Position numbers and translations under genes: made by a program | In this document: positions 41,954 through 50,248 of the stretch, piece by piece | Position numbering within the stretch: position 1 is the stretch's first letter | Layout: every line of letters starts with the position of its first letter | Source: Bradyrhizobium sp. cir1 | GTDB taxonomy: Bacteria; Pseudomonadota; Alphaproteobacteria; Rhizobiales; Xanthobacteraceae | NCBI RefSeq assembly: GCF_014198245.1 | Contig: NZ_JACIHE010000003.1 | Location: 372,001-436,000, forward strand | Direction of reading: 5' to 3' | Length of the DNA: 64,000 bases | The notes under the pieces: generated by a model | Seen by the model: the letters and a program-made list of their open reading frames with translations, nothing else | Told to the model about the DNA's origin: nothing | The model's database searches: none

Positions 41954-42741
41954 ACGAGACATCGATGACGACGGCCGAATGTGCAACAGCGCAGCCGCAG
42001 TTTCGCGAGGTGCCGGCGGTTCGCATGGAGGCGGTCTACAAGCACTATGGCGACTTCACCGCGCTGGACCAGATCGATCTCAAGGTCGCCAAGGGCGAGA
42101 AGATCGTGGTCTGCGGCCCCTCCGGCTCGGGCAAGTCGACGCTGATCCGCTGCATCAATCACATCGAGAAGCACGATGAGGGCCTGATCTACGTCAACGG
42201 CGTCGAGCTCGACCATCAGCGCAAGAACATCGATGCGGTCAGGCGCGACACCGGCATGGTGTTCCAGAGCTTTAATCTGTTCCCGCACATGACAGTGCTG
42301 GAGAACTGCACTCTGGCACCGATGACCGCGAACGGGATGAGTGAGGCCGAGGCCAAGGACCTCGCCATGCATTTCCTTACCAAGGTCCGGATTCCCGATC
42401 AGGCCGAGAAATTCCCCGGGCAGCTCTCGGGTGGCCAGCAGCAGCGCGTCGCCATCGCACGCGCGCTGTGCATGCGGCCGAAGATCATGCTGTTCGACGA
42501 GCCGACCTCGGCGCTCGACCCCGAGATGGTCAAGGAGGTACTGGAGACCATGAAGAAGCTCGCGGAAGAGGGCATGACCATGTTGTGCGTGACCCATGAG
42601 ATGGGCTTTGCCCGCGAGGTCGCCGACCGCATCGTGTTCATGAACGAGGGCAAGGTGGTCGAGCAGGCCGCACCGGAGGAGTTCTTCAAGCATCCGAAGT
42701 CGGAGCGGGCGCGGACGTTCCTCGACCAGATCATTCACTAA
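41950..42741 (+). CDS. Polar amino-acid-type ABC transporter ATP-binding protein (GlnQ/HisP family)
   Basis: The 263-residue ATPase has Walker [12 protein letters not shown]-loop [14 protein letters not shown], signature [15 protein letters not shown], Walker [17 protein letters not shown] and the switch His in [10 protein letters not shown]. These are typical of the GlnQ family. ATG 41950 sits in the permease stop (ATGA); an in-frame start at 41836 lies within the permease gene. The third DHDPS-family gene follows after 9 bp. Confidence 0.93.
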   Translation: MNETSMTTAECATAQPQFREVPAVRMEAVYKHYGDFTALDQIDLKVAKGEKIVVCGPSGSGKSTLIRCINHIEKHDEGLIYVNGVELDHQRKNIDAVRRDTGMVFQSFNLFPHMTVLENCTLAPMTANGMSEAEAKDLAMHFLTKVRIPDQAEKFPGQLSGGQQQRVAIARALCMRPKIMLFDEPTSALDPEMVKEVLETMKKLAEEGMTMLCVTHEMGFAREVADRIVFMNEGKVVEQAAPEEFFKHPKSERARTFLDQIIH

Positions 42742-42750
42742 TCGGCCAAG

Positions 42751-43680
42751 ATGCGGACATTCAGCGACTGCCTGCGCGGCATCCACGCCGCCACCATCGT
42801 GCCGATGACGCCCGATTTCGCGATCGACGAGGCGCAGCTCGCAGCCCATCTCACCTCGGTGGCGTCCACGCCGGGCATCAACGGGCTCCTTGTCAACGGC
42901 CACGCCGGCGAGAATTTTGGGCTGTCGCTGGCCGAGAAGCGGCGCGTGGTGGAGCTTGCGCGGCAGCACGCGCCAAAGGATTGCCTGATCGTCTCCGGGG
43001 TCAACCATGAATCGAGCCTGGAGGCCGCGCGCGAGGCGGCTACGCTGGAGCAGGCCGGCGCGGACGGGCTGCTGGTGTTTCCACCCAACAGCTGGGCGCT
43101 CGGCCATGCCGATGACTGTGTGATCGAGCATCACCGCCACATCCGCGATGCCACGATGGTGCCCTTGATGCTCTACGCTGCGCCCGTCGGCGCGGGCGCG
43201 ATGGCCTACGCGCCGCCGCTGCTGACGCGGCTTGTCGCCGATCCCCGTTTCGTTGCGGTGAAGGAAGGCAGCTGGGAGGTCGCGGCTTATGAACAGAATC
43301 TCAGGCTGATCCGCAAGCTGCGGCCGGACTTCGTCGTGCTCGGCTCCGGTGACGAGCATCTGCTGACGAGCTACATCGTGGGCTCGGCCGGTAGCCAGGT
43401 CAGTCTCGCCTGCGTCGTGCCGGAGCTCGTAGTCAGCCTTTGGAACGCGGCCGAGGCCGGCGATTGGGAGCGGGCGCGCGCGGCGCATGAGAAGCTCTAT
43501 CCGCTGGCGGTCGCGATTTATCGCGACCCGCCCGGAGGACGGGCGACCGTGCGGCTCAAGGCCTGCCTGAAATTGCTCGGGCGCCTGTCATGCGACGCGG
43601 CGCGGCCACCGCAGCCGGCGGCGACGGCAAACGAGTTGCAGGCGCTTGAGCAGGCACTGCGCGAGGCCGACGTGCTCTAA
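42751..43680 (+). CDS. Dihydrodipicolinate synthase family protein (copy 3, NGHAGE type)
   Basis: The 309-residue TIM-barrel protein has the Schiff-base Lys171 (VAVKEGSWE) and Tyr142 (LMLYAAPVGAG). Like copy 2 it has VNGHAGE in place of the GTTGE-type loop. Its N terminus (LRGIHAATIVPMTPDF) also resembles copy 2 more than copy 1. It ends the rightward arm and converges with the LLM monooxygenase gene, overlapping by 4 bp. The substrate is unknown; role inferred from operon membership. Confidence 0.8.
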   Translation: MRTFSDCLRGIHAATIVPMTPDFAIDEAQLAAHLTSVASTPGINGLLVNGHAGENFGLSLAEKRRVVELARQHAPKDCLIVSGVNHESSLEAAREAATLEQAGADGLLVFPPNSWALGHADDCVIEHHRHIRDATMVPLMLYAAPVGAGAMAYAPPLLTRLVADPRFVAVKEGSWEVAAYEQNLRLIRKLRPDFVVLGSGDEHLLTSYIVGSAGSQVSLACVVPELVVSLWNAAEAGDWERARAAHEKLYPLAVAIYRDPPGGRATVRLKACLKLLGRLSCDAARPPQPAATANELQALEQALREADVL

Positions 43681-44981
43681 GCCGCGAAGAACGGATTTTC
43701 CGGCCGCGTAAGGCCGAGATGATCGCGCAACGTCGTTCCCTCATAATCCGCACGGAACAGCCCGCGCTCCTGCAGGATCGGCACGACGAGCTCAACAAAG
43801 TCCTCGAACCCCTCGTGGAAATAGGGCGGCATCACGTTGAAGCCGTCGGCGGCGTGCGCCTCGAACCAGAGCTGCAGCGTGTCGGCGATGCGCTCGGCCG
43901 AGCCGCACAGCACCCAATGGCCGCGGGCGGCGGCGGTGAGATTGTAGAGATCGCGCAGCGTCATGTTCTCGCGGCGCCCCTTGGCGAGCATGACGCTGGC
44001 GAAGCTGTGATAGTTGTCTGATGGCGCGATGTCGGGGATCGGCCCGTCGAGATCGTAGGCCGACATGTCGCGGCCGAACCGGTCGGACAGGATGGCGAGC
44101 GCATTGCTGCCGCTGACGAAGCTCTGCAGGACGTTGAGCTTCTCGAACGCCTCCTTGTCGGTGCGGCCGACCACCGGCATCACGCCCGGCAGCACCGTGA
44201 CGTCCTCCGGCCTGCGCCCGAACGCCGGCAGGCGCGTCTTCAGCGAGGCGTAGCCGGCCTTGGCTTCCTCGATATCCTGCACCACCGAGAACACGATGTC
44301 GGCGGTGCGCGCGGCGAGCGCCTGGCCGGCCTCGGAGCCGCCGGCCTGGAGCACGACGGGCCGGCCTTGCGGGCTGCGACCAATGTTGAGCGGGCCCTTC
44401 ACCTTGAAGAAGGCGCCGTCATGGTCGATCGGACGAAGTTTTGCCGGATCGATGTAGAGGCCGCTGGCGCGGTCGGCGACGATGGCATCATCCGCCCAGC
44501 CGTCCCACAGGCCCTTGACCACGTCGAGGAATTCGCCAGCCATCTCGTAGCGGCGGGCGTGGTCGGGATGGGTGGTGCCGAAATTCGCCGCAGTCGCCGG
44601 ATTGGCCGTCGTCACCGCGTTCCACGCGGCGCGGCCCTTGGAGATGTGATCCAGCGAGGCGAACACGCGCGCGACCGAGAACGGATCGCTGTAGGTGGTG
44701 GAGACGGTGGCGCCGAGCCCGATATGGCTGGTCGAGGTCGATAGTGCGGCCAGCATCGTCAGCGGCTCGAGCCGCAGCGTGTAGGAGGGGTGGGCGGCGG
44801 CGTCGGCATAGAGATTGTCGCCCATGAAGATCAGGTCGAACTTGCCGCGCTCGGCGGTGCGGCCGATCTCCTGGATCGCCGCAAAGTCCTGAAAACTGTC
44901 GACCGCGCCGGGATAGCGCCAGCCCGCGACATGGCTGCCGGTGCCGAGGATGAACAAGCCGAGATGCATCTGTCGTTTCAT
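43677..44981 (-). CDS. LLM-class FMN-dependent monooxygenase (NtaA/SnaA/DszA family)
   Basis: The 434-residue protein is a bacterial-luciferase-like TIM barrel: GLFILGTGSHVAGWRYPGA, ERGKFDLIFMGDNLYA, TSHIGLGATVSTTYSDPFSVAR, HISKGRAAWNAVTTANPATAANFG, and PVVLQAGGSEAGQALAARTADIVF. This branch oxidises nitrilotriacetate, dibenzothiophene sulfones and similar molecules with FMNH2 from a separate reductase. A RutF/HpaC-like flavin reductase gene is 9.4 kb away at 54340. It lies 4 bp downstream of an ABC permease gene, so the imported solute is its likely substrate. Confidence 0.88.
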   Translation of the reverse strand: MKRQMHLGLFILGTGSHVAGWRYPGAVDSFQDFAAIQEIGRTAERGKFDLIFMGDNLYADAAAHPSYTLRLEPLTMLAALSTSTSHIGLGATVSTTYSDPFSVARVFASLDHISKGRAAWNAVTTANPATAANFGTTHPDHARRYEMAGEFLDVVKGLWDGWADDAIVADRASGLYIDPAKLRPIDHDGAFFKVKGPLNIGRSPQGRPVVLQAGGSEAGQALAARTADIVFSVVQDIEEAKAGYASLKTRLPAFGRRPEDVTVLPGVMPVVGRTDKEAFEKLNVLQSFVSGSNALAILSDRFGRDMSAYDLDGPIPDIAPSDNYHSFASVMLAKGRRENMTLRDLYNLTAAARGHWVLCGSAERIADTLQLWFEAHAADGFNVMPPYFHEGFEDFVELVVPILQERGLFRADYEGTTLRDHLGLTRPENPFFAA

Positions 44982-44985
44982 GGCG

Positions 44986-45744
44986 TCATGTCCAGAACAG
45001 GATTTTTCTCTCGAGCAAGCCGATCAGGCCGAAGAAGGCGAGGCTCGCGGCGGAGGCGACGAAGATCGCCGACCATACCTGGACGAAGTCGATCTGGAGC
45101 ACGGCCTGGTAGATCACCCAGCCGAGCCCGCCATGGGCGCCGAGCATCTCGGTGACGATCGCCACGATCACGCTGCGCACGGTGGAAACGCGCATGCCGG
45201 CAAGCAGCAGTGGCAGCGCGGTCGGCAGGCGCAATCGCCACAGCACGCTGAGGCGGCTCGCACCGAAACTCTTCATGAGATCGACGGCGCGGCGATCGAC
45301 CCGGTCGAGCCCGGCCAGCATCGACAGCAGGATGGTGAAGCTCACCGCCATCGCCACCATCACGATCTTCGAGCTGACGCCGATGCCGAACCAGAGCAGG
45401 ATCAGCGGCGAATAGCCCACCACGGGGACCGAATTGATCGCGGTTGCAAGCGGCAGGATCGCAGCGCGCAACGCCGGCACCAATGCGATGGCGACGGCGA
45501 GGCCGGTGCCGATCAGGCAGCCGAGGGCGTAACCCGCCAGCGCTTCGAATAGCGTGTAGCCCGCGGCATCGATGAGGATTGCGCGTTTGGACCAGAGGCC
45601 TGCGACGATGTCGCTGACCGCCGGGAGAACATAGGCCGGCAGATGCAGTCCGCGCGCCAGGCCTTCCCAGCATGCGATCAGGAGGACGGCGCCGAGAATG
45701 CCGCGCTGGACAGCGAGCGAGGGAGAGGCGAGCGCACGGCTCAT
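44986..45744 (-). CDS. ABC transporter permease (SsuC/ThiX-like), second of pair
   Basis: The 252-residue protein has six helices and the NitT/TauT permease loop (VDRRAVDLMKSFGASRLSVLWRLRLPTALP). Hydrophobic segments run from residue 14 to the end. ATG 45744 overlaps the stop of the neighbouring permease gene. Two different permeases in one operon imply a heterodimer channel, seen in several THI5-like systems. The longer in-frame extension to 46158 lies inside the other permease gene and is not used. Confidence 0.88.
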   Translation of the reverse strand: MSRALASPSLAVQRGILGAVLLIACWEGLARGLHLPAYVLPAVSDIVAGLWSKRAILIDAAGYTLFEALAGYALGCLIGTGLAVAIALVPALRAAILPLATAINSVPVVGYSPLILLWFGIGVSSKIVMVAMAVSFTILLSMLAGLDRVDRRAVDLMKSFGASRLSVLWRLRLPTALPLLLAGMRVSTVRSVIVAIVTEMLGAHGGLGWVIYQAVLQIDFVQVWSAIFVASAASLAFFGLIGLLERKILFWT

Positions 45745-46556
45745 TGTTCGGCGCTCCAGAACACGAGCCGCCGCTCCGCCGCGGCGACCACCGCATAGAA
45801 GCCGGTGCCGAGCAGCGCCGCGGCAAGCAGGGCGCCCCAGATCGCGACGACATTCTCGGTGAACATGGCCTGGAGCAAGAGCACGCCGAGCCCGGAGGTG
45901 TCGCCGAACCATTCGCCGACGATGGCGCCGACGAGGCTCAGTGACGCAGCGAGCCGCAGCGCCACGAAGATCTGCGGTAGCGCGGTCGGAAGCTGCAGGC
46001 GCAGCAGGAGCTGGCGGTTGGAGGCGCCGAAGCTGCGCATCAAATCGACCTGCTTGGGATCGACGGTCTCGAGGCCCAGCAGCGTGTTCACCGTCACCGG
46101 GAAGAAGGTCAGATAGAACGCGATGATCGCCTTGGCGAGCAGGGTGTTGCCGAACCACAGCACCACCAGCGCGCCAAAGGCGATGACCGGAATGGTCTGC
46201 GACACCACGAAGATCGGAAAGATCATCTCGCGCAGCGCGCGGACGCGGAAGAACACGATGCCCATGAGCACGCCGAAGGCGCCGCCGGACGCAAAGCCGA
46301 TCAGCGTCTCCGCGAGCGTGCGCAGAAAACCGTCGACATAGGCGCGCGGCGTCGCCGCCATCGCCATCAGGATCGTGCTGAGGCGCGGCAGGTAATAGGG
46401 CCGGATGCCGAACAGTACCACCGCGCCTTCCCAGATCACCGCCGCAATGGCGAGACCGAGCAGGAGCCGGATCAGCTTGCGCAGCGAATCCGGCATCGTG
46501 ATCGACCGCGCCGCGGCGCGGCTGTCACCAAGCGATGTCGCCGCGGGGCGGCTCAC
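45741..46556 (-). CDS. ABC transporter permease (SsuC/ThiX-like), first of pair
   Basis: The 271-residue protein has six helices and the conserved loop VDPKQVDLMRSFGASNRQLLLRLQLPTALPQ. The GTG start at 46556 overlaps the stop of the binding-protein gene (GTGA); a Met 20 residues later is an alternative. It is paired with the downstream permease, and the ATPase is at 48375-49238 in the same leftward operon. Confidence 0.87.
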   Translation of the reverse strand: MSRPAATSLGDSRAAARSITMPDSLRKLIRLLLGLAIAAVIWEGAVVLFGIRPYYLPRLSTILMAMAATPRAYVDGFLRTLAETLIGFASGGAFGVLMGIVFFRVRALREMIFPIFVVSQTIPVIAFGALVVLWFGNTLLAKAIIAFYLTFFPVTVNTLLGLETVDPKQVDLMRSFGASNRQLLLRLQLPTALPQIFVALRLAASLSLVGAIVGEWFGDTSGLGVLLLQAMFTENVVAIWGALLAAALLGTGFYAVVAAAERRLVFWSAEQ

Positions 46557-47569
46557 GGCAGCCGGTCCGCCACGGGGACGCTCTGGATGAAGCTTGCGTC
46601 ATAGGCGACAGCAAGATCGAGCGGCTTGGAGATCACGCCATACTTCAGGAAGAAGTCGTGCGCAGTCTTCACGGCATCGGCATCGATCCAGAACATGCCG
46701 TTCTTCGCCGCGGCGCCCGCGGTCATCAGGCGCTTCACTTCGGTGAGCATGAACTCCTGCTGCGCGCGGTCGAGCGTCGGGGCTACGGTCATCACGGTGT
46801 CGACGGCGCCCTTGGGATCGGAGAACGCGTCCTTCCAGCCCTTGAGCGAGGCGCGCAGGAACGCCTTGACCAGCTCCGGCTTCTCCTTGGCGGTCGCCTC
46901 GGCCACGATCAGCGTGTCGCGCGGGAAGGTGATGCCGTAGTCTTCGGCGACGAAGGTCTTCAGGCTGTCCTTCGGCATGCGCGACTGGATGGTGTAGAAC
47001 TCGTTGTAATAGGTCGCCGTGACGACATCGACGCTGCCGTCGACGAAAGGCGTGACCGAGACTTGCTGCGGCTGGATCTTGAGCTCATCCGGCTTGATGC
47101 CTTCCTTGGCCAGCATGCCGTTGAGCACGTGATTGGCGCCGGTGAACCAGGTGGTGACGGTCTTGCCCTTGAAGTCCTGGATCGTCTTCACCGGACCATC
47201 TTTGCGGGTGACGAAGATGAACGGCGTGATCTGGTGCGAGACGCCGATGCAGACGATCGGCAGGCCCTTGTCGCGGGCGGCGAACACGCTGTCGGTGCCG
47301 CCGGAGAGGCCGAACGTGTCGGCCCCCGTCGCGACCAGGTTTTCGGTGAGCAGATTGGGCCCGCCGGGATTGATGGTGAGGTCGATGCCCTCGGCCTTGT
47401 AGTAGCCCTTGGCCACTGCGACGTAGAAGCCGGCGAACTGCGCCTGCGGCAGCCATTTCAGACGCAGGCTCGCCTTCTGCAACTCGGCGGCAGGCGCGGC
47501 CGTGACAAGCGAGCCGGTCGCCAGTGCGATGGCGGAGAGGACGGAGAAGGCGTGGCGTCGGCTCAACAT
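46553..47569 (-). CDS. NMT1/THI5-like ABC substrate-binding protein
   Basis: The 338-residue protein has a signal peptide (LSRRHAFSVLSAIALATG..., likely cut after AAPAA). The mature part starts with the THI5-like pattern LRLKWLPQAQFAGFYVAVAKGYYKAEG and the GADTFGLSGGTDSVFAARD segment. This class binds pyrimidine-type precursors (HMP, formyl-aminopyrimidine), riboflavin-related or other N-heterocycles. ATG 47569 is chosen because GGAG lies 7 bp before it; ATG 47575 is too close to that site. The ligand is not determined. Confidence 0.85.
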   Translation of the reverse strand: MLSRRHAFSVLSAIALATGSLVTAAPAAELQKASLRLKWLPQAQFAGFYVAVAKGYYKAEGIDLTINPGGPNLLTENLVATGADTFGLSGGTDSVFAARDKGLPIVCIGVSHQITPFIFVTRKDGPVKTIQDFKGKTVTTWFTGANHVLNGMLAKEGIKPDELKIQPQQVSVTPFVDGSVDVVTATYYNEFYTIQSRMPKDSLKTFVAEDYGITFPRDTLIVAEATAKEKPELVKAFLRASLKGWKDAFSDPKGAVDTVMTVAPTLDRAQQEFMLTEVKRLMTAGAAAKNGMFWIDADAVKTAHDFFLKYGVISKPLDLAVAYDASFIQSVPVADRLP

Positions 47570-47592
47570 GGTCATACTCCAGGCGGTGAAAA

Positions 47593-48378
47593 TCAATTGC
47601 GGTAAGACGGATCGGTGCGATCGAGCTGGCGCATCAGCGCAGGCCATTCGCGCTCGCCGGGCACGAGGATGTCGCCCTGCAATTCCCAGAACTGACGGGC
47701 GGCCTTCTCGCAGACCTCGTGCGGCGGCATCACCAGCGTGGCGCCGGCTGCCGCTGCCGCCTGCATCTGGAGCTGGATCCGCGCGGCGCGCTCGAAATAA
47801 TAGAGCAGCATGAAGGCTTCGCCCGGCGTCCGGCCGACGGTGAGGATGCCGTGATTGCGCATCAGCATCACCCTGTGCGGACCGAGGTCGCGCACGAGGC
47901 GCGTCTGCTCGTCGAGATCGATGGCGACGCCTTCGTAATCGTGGAAGGCCTGGCGGTCGTAGAAGCGCATCGCGAACTGGCTGAGCGGCAGCAGGCCCTT
48001 CTCCTGCCCGGAGACCGCAACGCTCGCGTCGGAATGGGTGTGCAGCACGCAGGCCGCGTCGTGGTTCGAGGTGTGGATCGCGGCATGGATGACGAAGGCG
48101 GCGACGTTGACCGCTTGAGGCGTGTCGTCGAGCTTGTTTCCCCTGGTGTCGATCTTGACGAGGCTCGACGCCGTGATCTCGTCGAACAGCAGGCCGTAGG
48201 GATTGATCAGGAACTGATCGTCATAGCCGGGAACGCGCAGGGAGATGTGATTGTAGATCAAATCGTCCATGCCGAGCCTGGCGACCATGCGATAGCAGGC
48301 CGCGAGCTTGATGCGGGCGTCCCATTCGGTCGGTTCGATGCCGCGCGGCGCGGGCTCTCTGGCTGACATCGCGTTCAC
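47593..48378 (-). CDS. Class II aldolase/adducin family protein
   Basis: The 261-residue protein has the class II aldolase fold: IYNHISLRVPGYDDQFLINPYG, zinc ligands in VLHTHSDASVAV and the later His in MRNHGILTVGRTPGEAF. Relatives cleave sugar phosphates or catalyse decarboxylation and aldol reactions on small hydroxy acids. It lies inside an ABC importer operon, overlapping the ATPase gene by 4 bp at its start, and is 23 bp from the binding-protein gene. The substrate is probably linked to the imported compound. Confidence 0.87.
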   Translation of the reverse strand: MNAMSAREPAPRGIEPTEWDARIKLAACYRMVARLGMDDLIYNHISLRVPGYDDQFLINPYGLLFDEITASSLVKIDTRGNKLDDTPQAVNVAAFVIHAAIHTSNHDAACVLHTHSDASVAVSGQEKGLLPLSQFAMRFYDRQAFHDYEGVAIDLDEQTRLVRDLGPHRVMLMRNHGILTVGRTPGEAFMLLYYFERAARIQLQMQAAAAAGATLVMPPHEVCEKAARQFWELQGDILVPGEREWPALMRQLDRTDPSYRN

Positions 48379-49238
48379 TGCGGCTTCTCCTGCGCGATGG
48401 AGGACTGGAACGATTTCATGCTTTCCTCCTCGATCGCATCGAGCAGGGTGCGCTTGAGGCGGACGAATTCGGGGGAGGTGACGATCTCCGGCCGGCGCGG
48501 GCGGGGCAGGTCGACGACCTGTTCGAGCTTCACCGAGCCGGGACGCGCGGTCATCACCAGCACGCGATCGCCGAGGAAGATCGCCTCGTCGACGTCATGG
48601 GTGATGAAGAGAATGGTGCGGCGATATTTCTGCCAGACATCGAGCAGCCAGCGCTGCATCATCGCCCGCGTCAGAGCGTCGAGCGCGCCGAACGGCTCGT
48701 CGAGCAGCATCAGGTCGCGCTCGAACAGGAAGGTGCGCATCAGGGCGACGCGCTGGCGCATGCCGCCGGACAATTGATTGGGATACTGCTTCTCGAAGCC
48801 GGCGAGGCCGAACTCGGGCAGCATGTTCAGCGCCTTGGCGCGCGCCTGATCGCGCGGCATGCCCTCGACCTCGAGTGCGAGGATGGCGTTGTCCACCACG
48901 TTGCGCCACGGAAACAGCAAGTCGCGCTGCGGCATGAAGGAGACGCGGCCGAGTAGGTCGGCGGAATGGCAACTCTTGCCCTCGAAGCGCAGGATGCCGC
49001 CGGCATCAGGCTCCTCGAGGCCTGCGACGATATTGAAGAGGGTGCTCTTGCCGCAGCCGCTGGGACCGACGACCGTGACGAACTCGCCGGCGGCGATGCT
49101 CGCCTGGAGTCCGGACAGGGCCGCGACAGCACCGAATGTCTTGTTGATCGCGCGCAGCTCGAGTAGCGGCTCGGGCTTGGACTGAGCCTGCGGGGTTTCG
49201 GTGGCCGGGCCGGGATGGGGAAGGCGGGCAGCCTGCAC
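48375..49238 (-). CDS. NitT/TauT-type ABC transporter ATP-binding protein
   Basis: The 287-residue ATPase has Walker A VVGPSGCGKST, Q-loop SFMPQRDLLFPWRNV, signature QLSGGMRQRVALMRT, Walker B LMLLDEPFGALDALTR and switch His in FITHDVDEAI. It heads the leftward operon with the class II aldolase, binding protein, two permeases and LLM monooxygenase. The GTG start at 49238 has AAGGA 8 bp upstream. It is divergent from a GntR regulator across 229 bp. Confidence 0.9.
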   Translation of the reverse strand: MQAARLPHPGPATETPQAQSKPEPLLELRAINKTFGAVAALSGLQASIAAGEFVTVVGPSGCGKSTLFNIVAGLEEPDAGGILRFEGKSCHSADLLGRVSFMPQRDLLFPWRNVVDNAILALEVEGMPRDQARAKALNMLPEFGLAGFEKQYPNQLSGGMRQRVALMRTFLFERDLMLLDEPFGALDALTRAMMQRWLLDVWQKYRRTILFITHDVDEAIFLGDRVLVMTARPGSVKLEQVVDLPRPRRPEIVTSPEFVRLKRTLLDAIEEESMKSFQSSIAQEKPQ

Positions 49239-49429
49239 CGGGATGTCCTTGTATAATGGCGGCGGTCATTCGCATACGGAAGCGGGACCGCGTCGAAATC
49301 TCTTAGCAACTCGTGTGCCAGTGCGATTTTCGCGCAAATCAGGCATAAGACTTGCGAGAGCGCCGGCGAATATCCCGGCGACACCCGCATCTCCGGGAGA
49401 AAACCGGTCAATTTCGTCGAGATATGAGC

Positions 49430-49453
49430 GCCAATATGTATACGTATATTGGC
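49430..49453. promoter_or_regulatory. Candidate operator: palindrome before GntR gene
   Basis: The perfect 8-bp arms GCCAATAT (49430-49437) and ATATTGGC (49446-49453) surround GTATACGT, itself containing the GTATAC core common to FadR-subfamily GntR sites. It ends 14 bp before the start codon and abuts the ribosome site, so binding could autoregulate the GntR gene. Confidence 0.5.
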
Positions 49454-49467
49454 ATTGGAGAAACATA

Positions 49468-50181
49468 ATGGCGAGTATTGGTGCACATAGCGCAGGCAAG
49501 CGCGTCAAAAATGGGCACGAAACCCTCACCGCGAGTCCCGGCATGACGCTCGCCGAGAGCTTGCGACAGAGGCTCGAGGGCGCGATCGCAGCAGGCCATC
49601 TGGAGCCGGGCAGCCGGCTCGACGAGCAGGAGATCGCGCAGCGCTTTGGCGTTTCCCGCACGCCGGTGCGGGAGGCGTTCCGCCTGATGGCGGCGAATAA
49701 TCTGGTCGAGCTGCGCGGCCGGCAGGGGGCGACGGTCCGCAGCATCAAGGCGCAGGCGCTGATCGAGATGTTTCAGGTCATGGCGGAGCTCGAAGGGCTC
49801 TGCGCAAGGCTTGCCGCAAGGCGCGTCTCGCAGGCCTGGGGGGCTGAAATAGGCGAGATTCACCAGAGGCTTGTCGCGGCAGGCGAAACCGGCGACATCG
49901 ACGTCTTCTACGACATCAACCAGGAATTCCACGAAGCGATCTATGAGGCGTCGCGCAACGCCTTCCTCGCCGATCAGACCCGCAAGCTGCGCAATCAGGT
50001 GGCCGCCTATCGCCGCCGGGTGACACGGATGCCGAACCGGATCGCCGATACCGTCCGCGAGCACGAGGCGATCATGCAGGCGATCCTGGCGCACGACCCG
50101 GAGCGAGCACACAGCGCTATGCGCGACCACGTCAACCTGCTCGGCGACAACCTGCTGGACTTCCTCGCCGCCTTCGAATGA
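49468..50181 (+). CDS. GntR family transcriptional regulator (FadR/FCD subfamily)
   Basis: The 237-residue regulator has the winged helix LAESLRQRLEGAIAAGHLEPG...RFGVSRTPVREAF near residues 30-75. An FCD helical domain follows with ligand/metal residues in DVFYDINQEFHEAIYEAS and VREHEAIMQAIL. ATG 49468 has GGAG at a 7-bp spacing. It is divergent from the THI5-like importer operon and upstream of the SDR/aminotransferase/hydrolase run, so it may control both. Palindromes at 49430 and 50199 are candidate sites. Confidence 0.9.
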   Translation: MASIGAHSAGKRVKNGHETLTASPGMTLAESLRQRLEGAIAAGHLEPGSRLDEQEIAQRFGVSRTPVREAFRLMAANNLVELRGRQGATVRSIKAQALIEMFQVMAELEGLCARLAARRVSQAWGAEIGEIHQRLVAAGETGDIDVFYDINQEFHEAIYEASRNAFLADQTRKLRNQVAAYRRRVTRMPNRIADTVREHEAIMQAILAHDPERAHSAMRDHVNLLGDNLLDFLAAFE

Positions 50182-50198
50182 CCTCTCGGTCTCTTGGT

Positions 50199-50234
50199 AT
50201 GCAAATTGCTAGACCTTGTATATCTAGCTTGCAT
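50199..50234. promoter_or_regulatory. Imperfect inverted repeat between GntR and SDR genes
   Basis: ATGCAAATTGCTAGA (50199-50213) faces TCTAGCTTGCAT (50223-50234). The arms pair as ATGCAA and GCTAGA with a three-base bulge (ATT). It lies 15 bp before the SDR start and 17 bp after the GntR stop. It could be an operator for the SDR operon, or a weak terminator without a T-run. Confidence 0.4.
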
Positions 50235-50248
50235 CCTGGAGACCCCGT

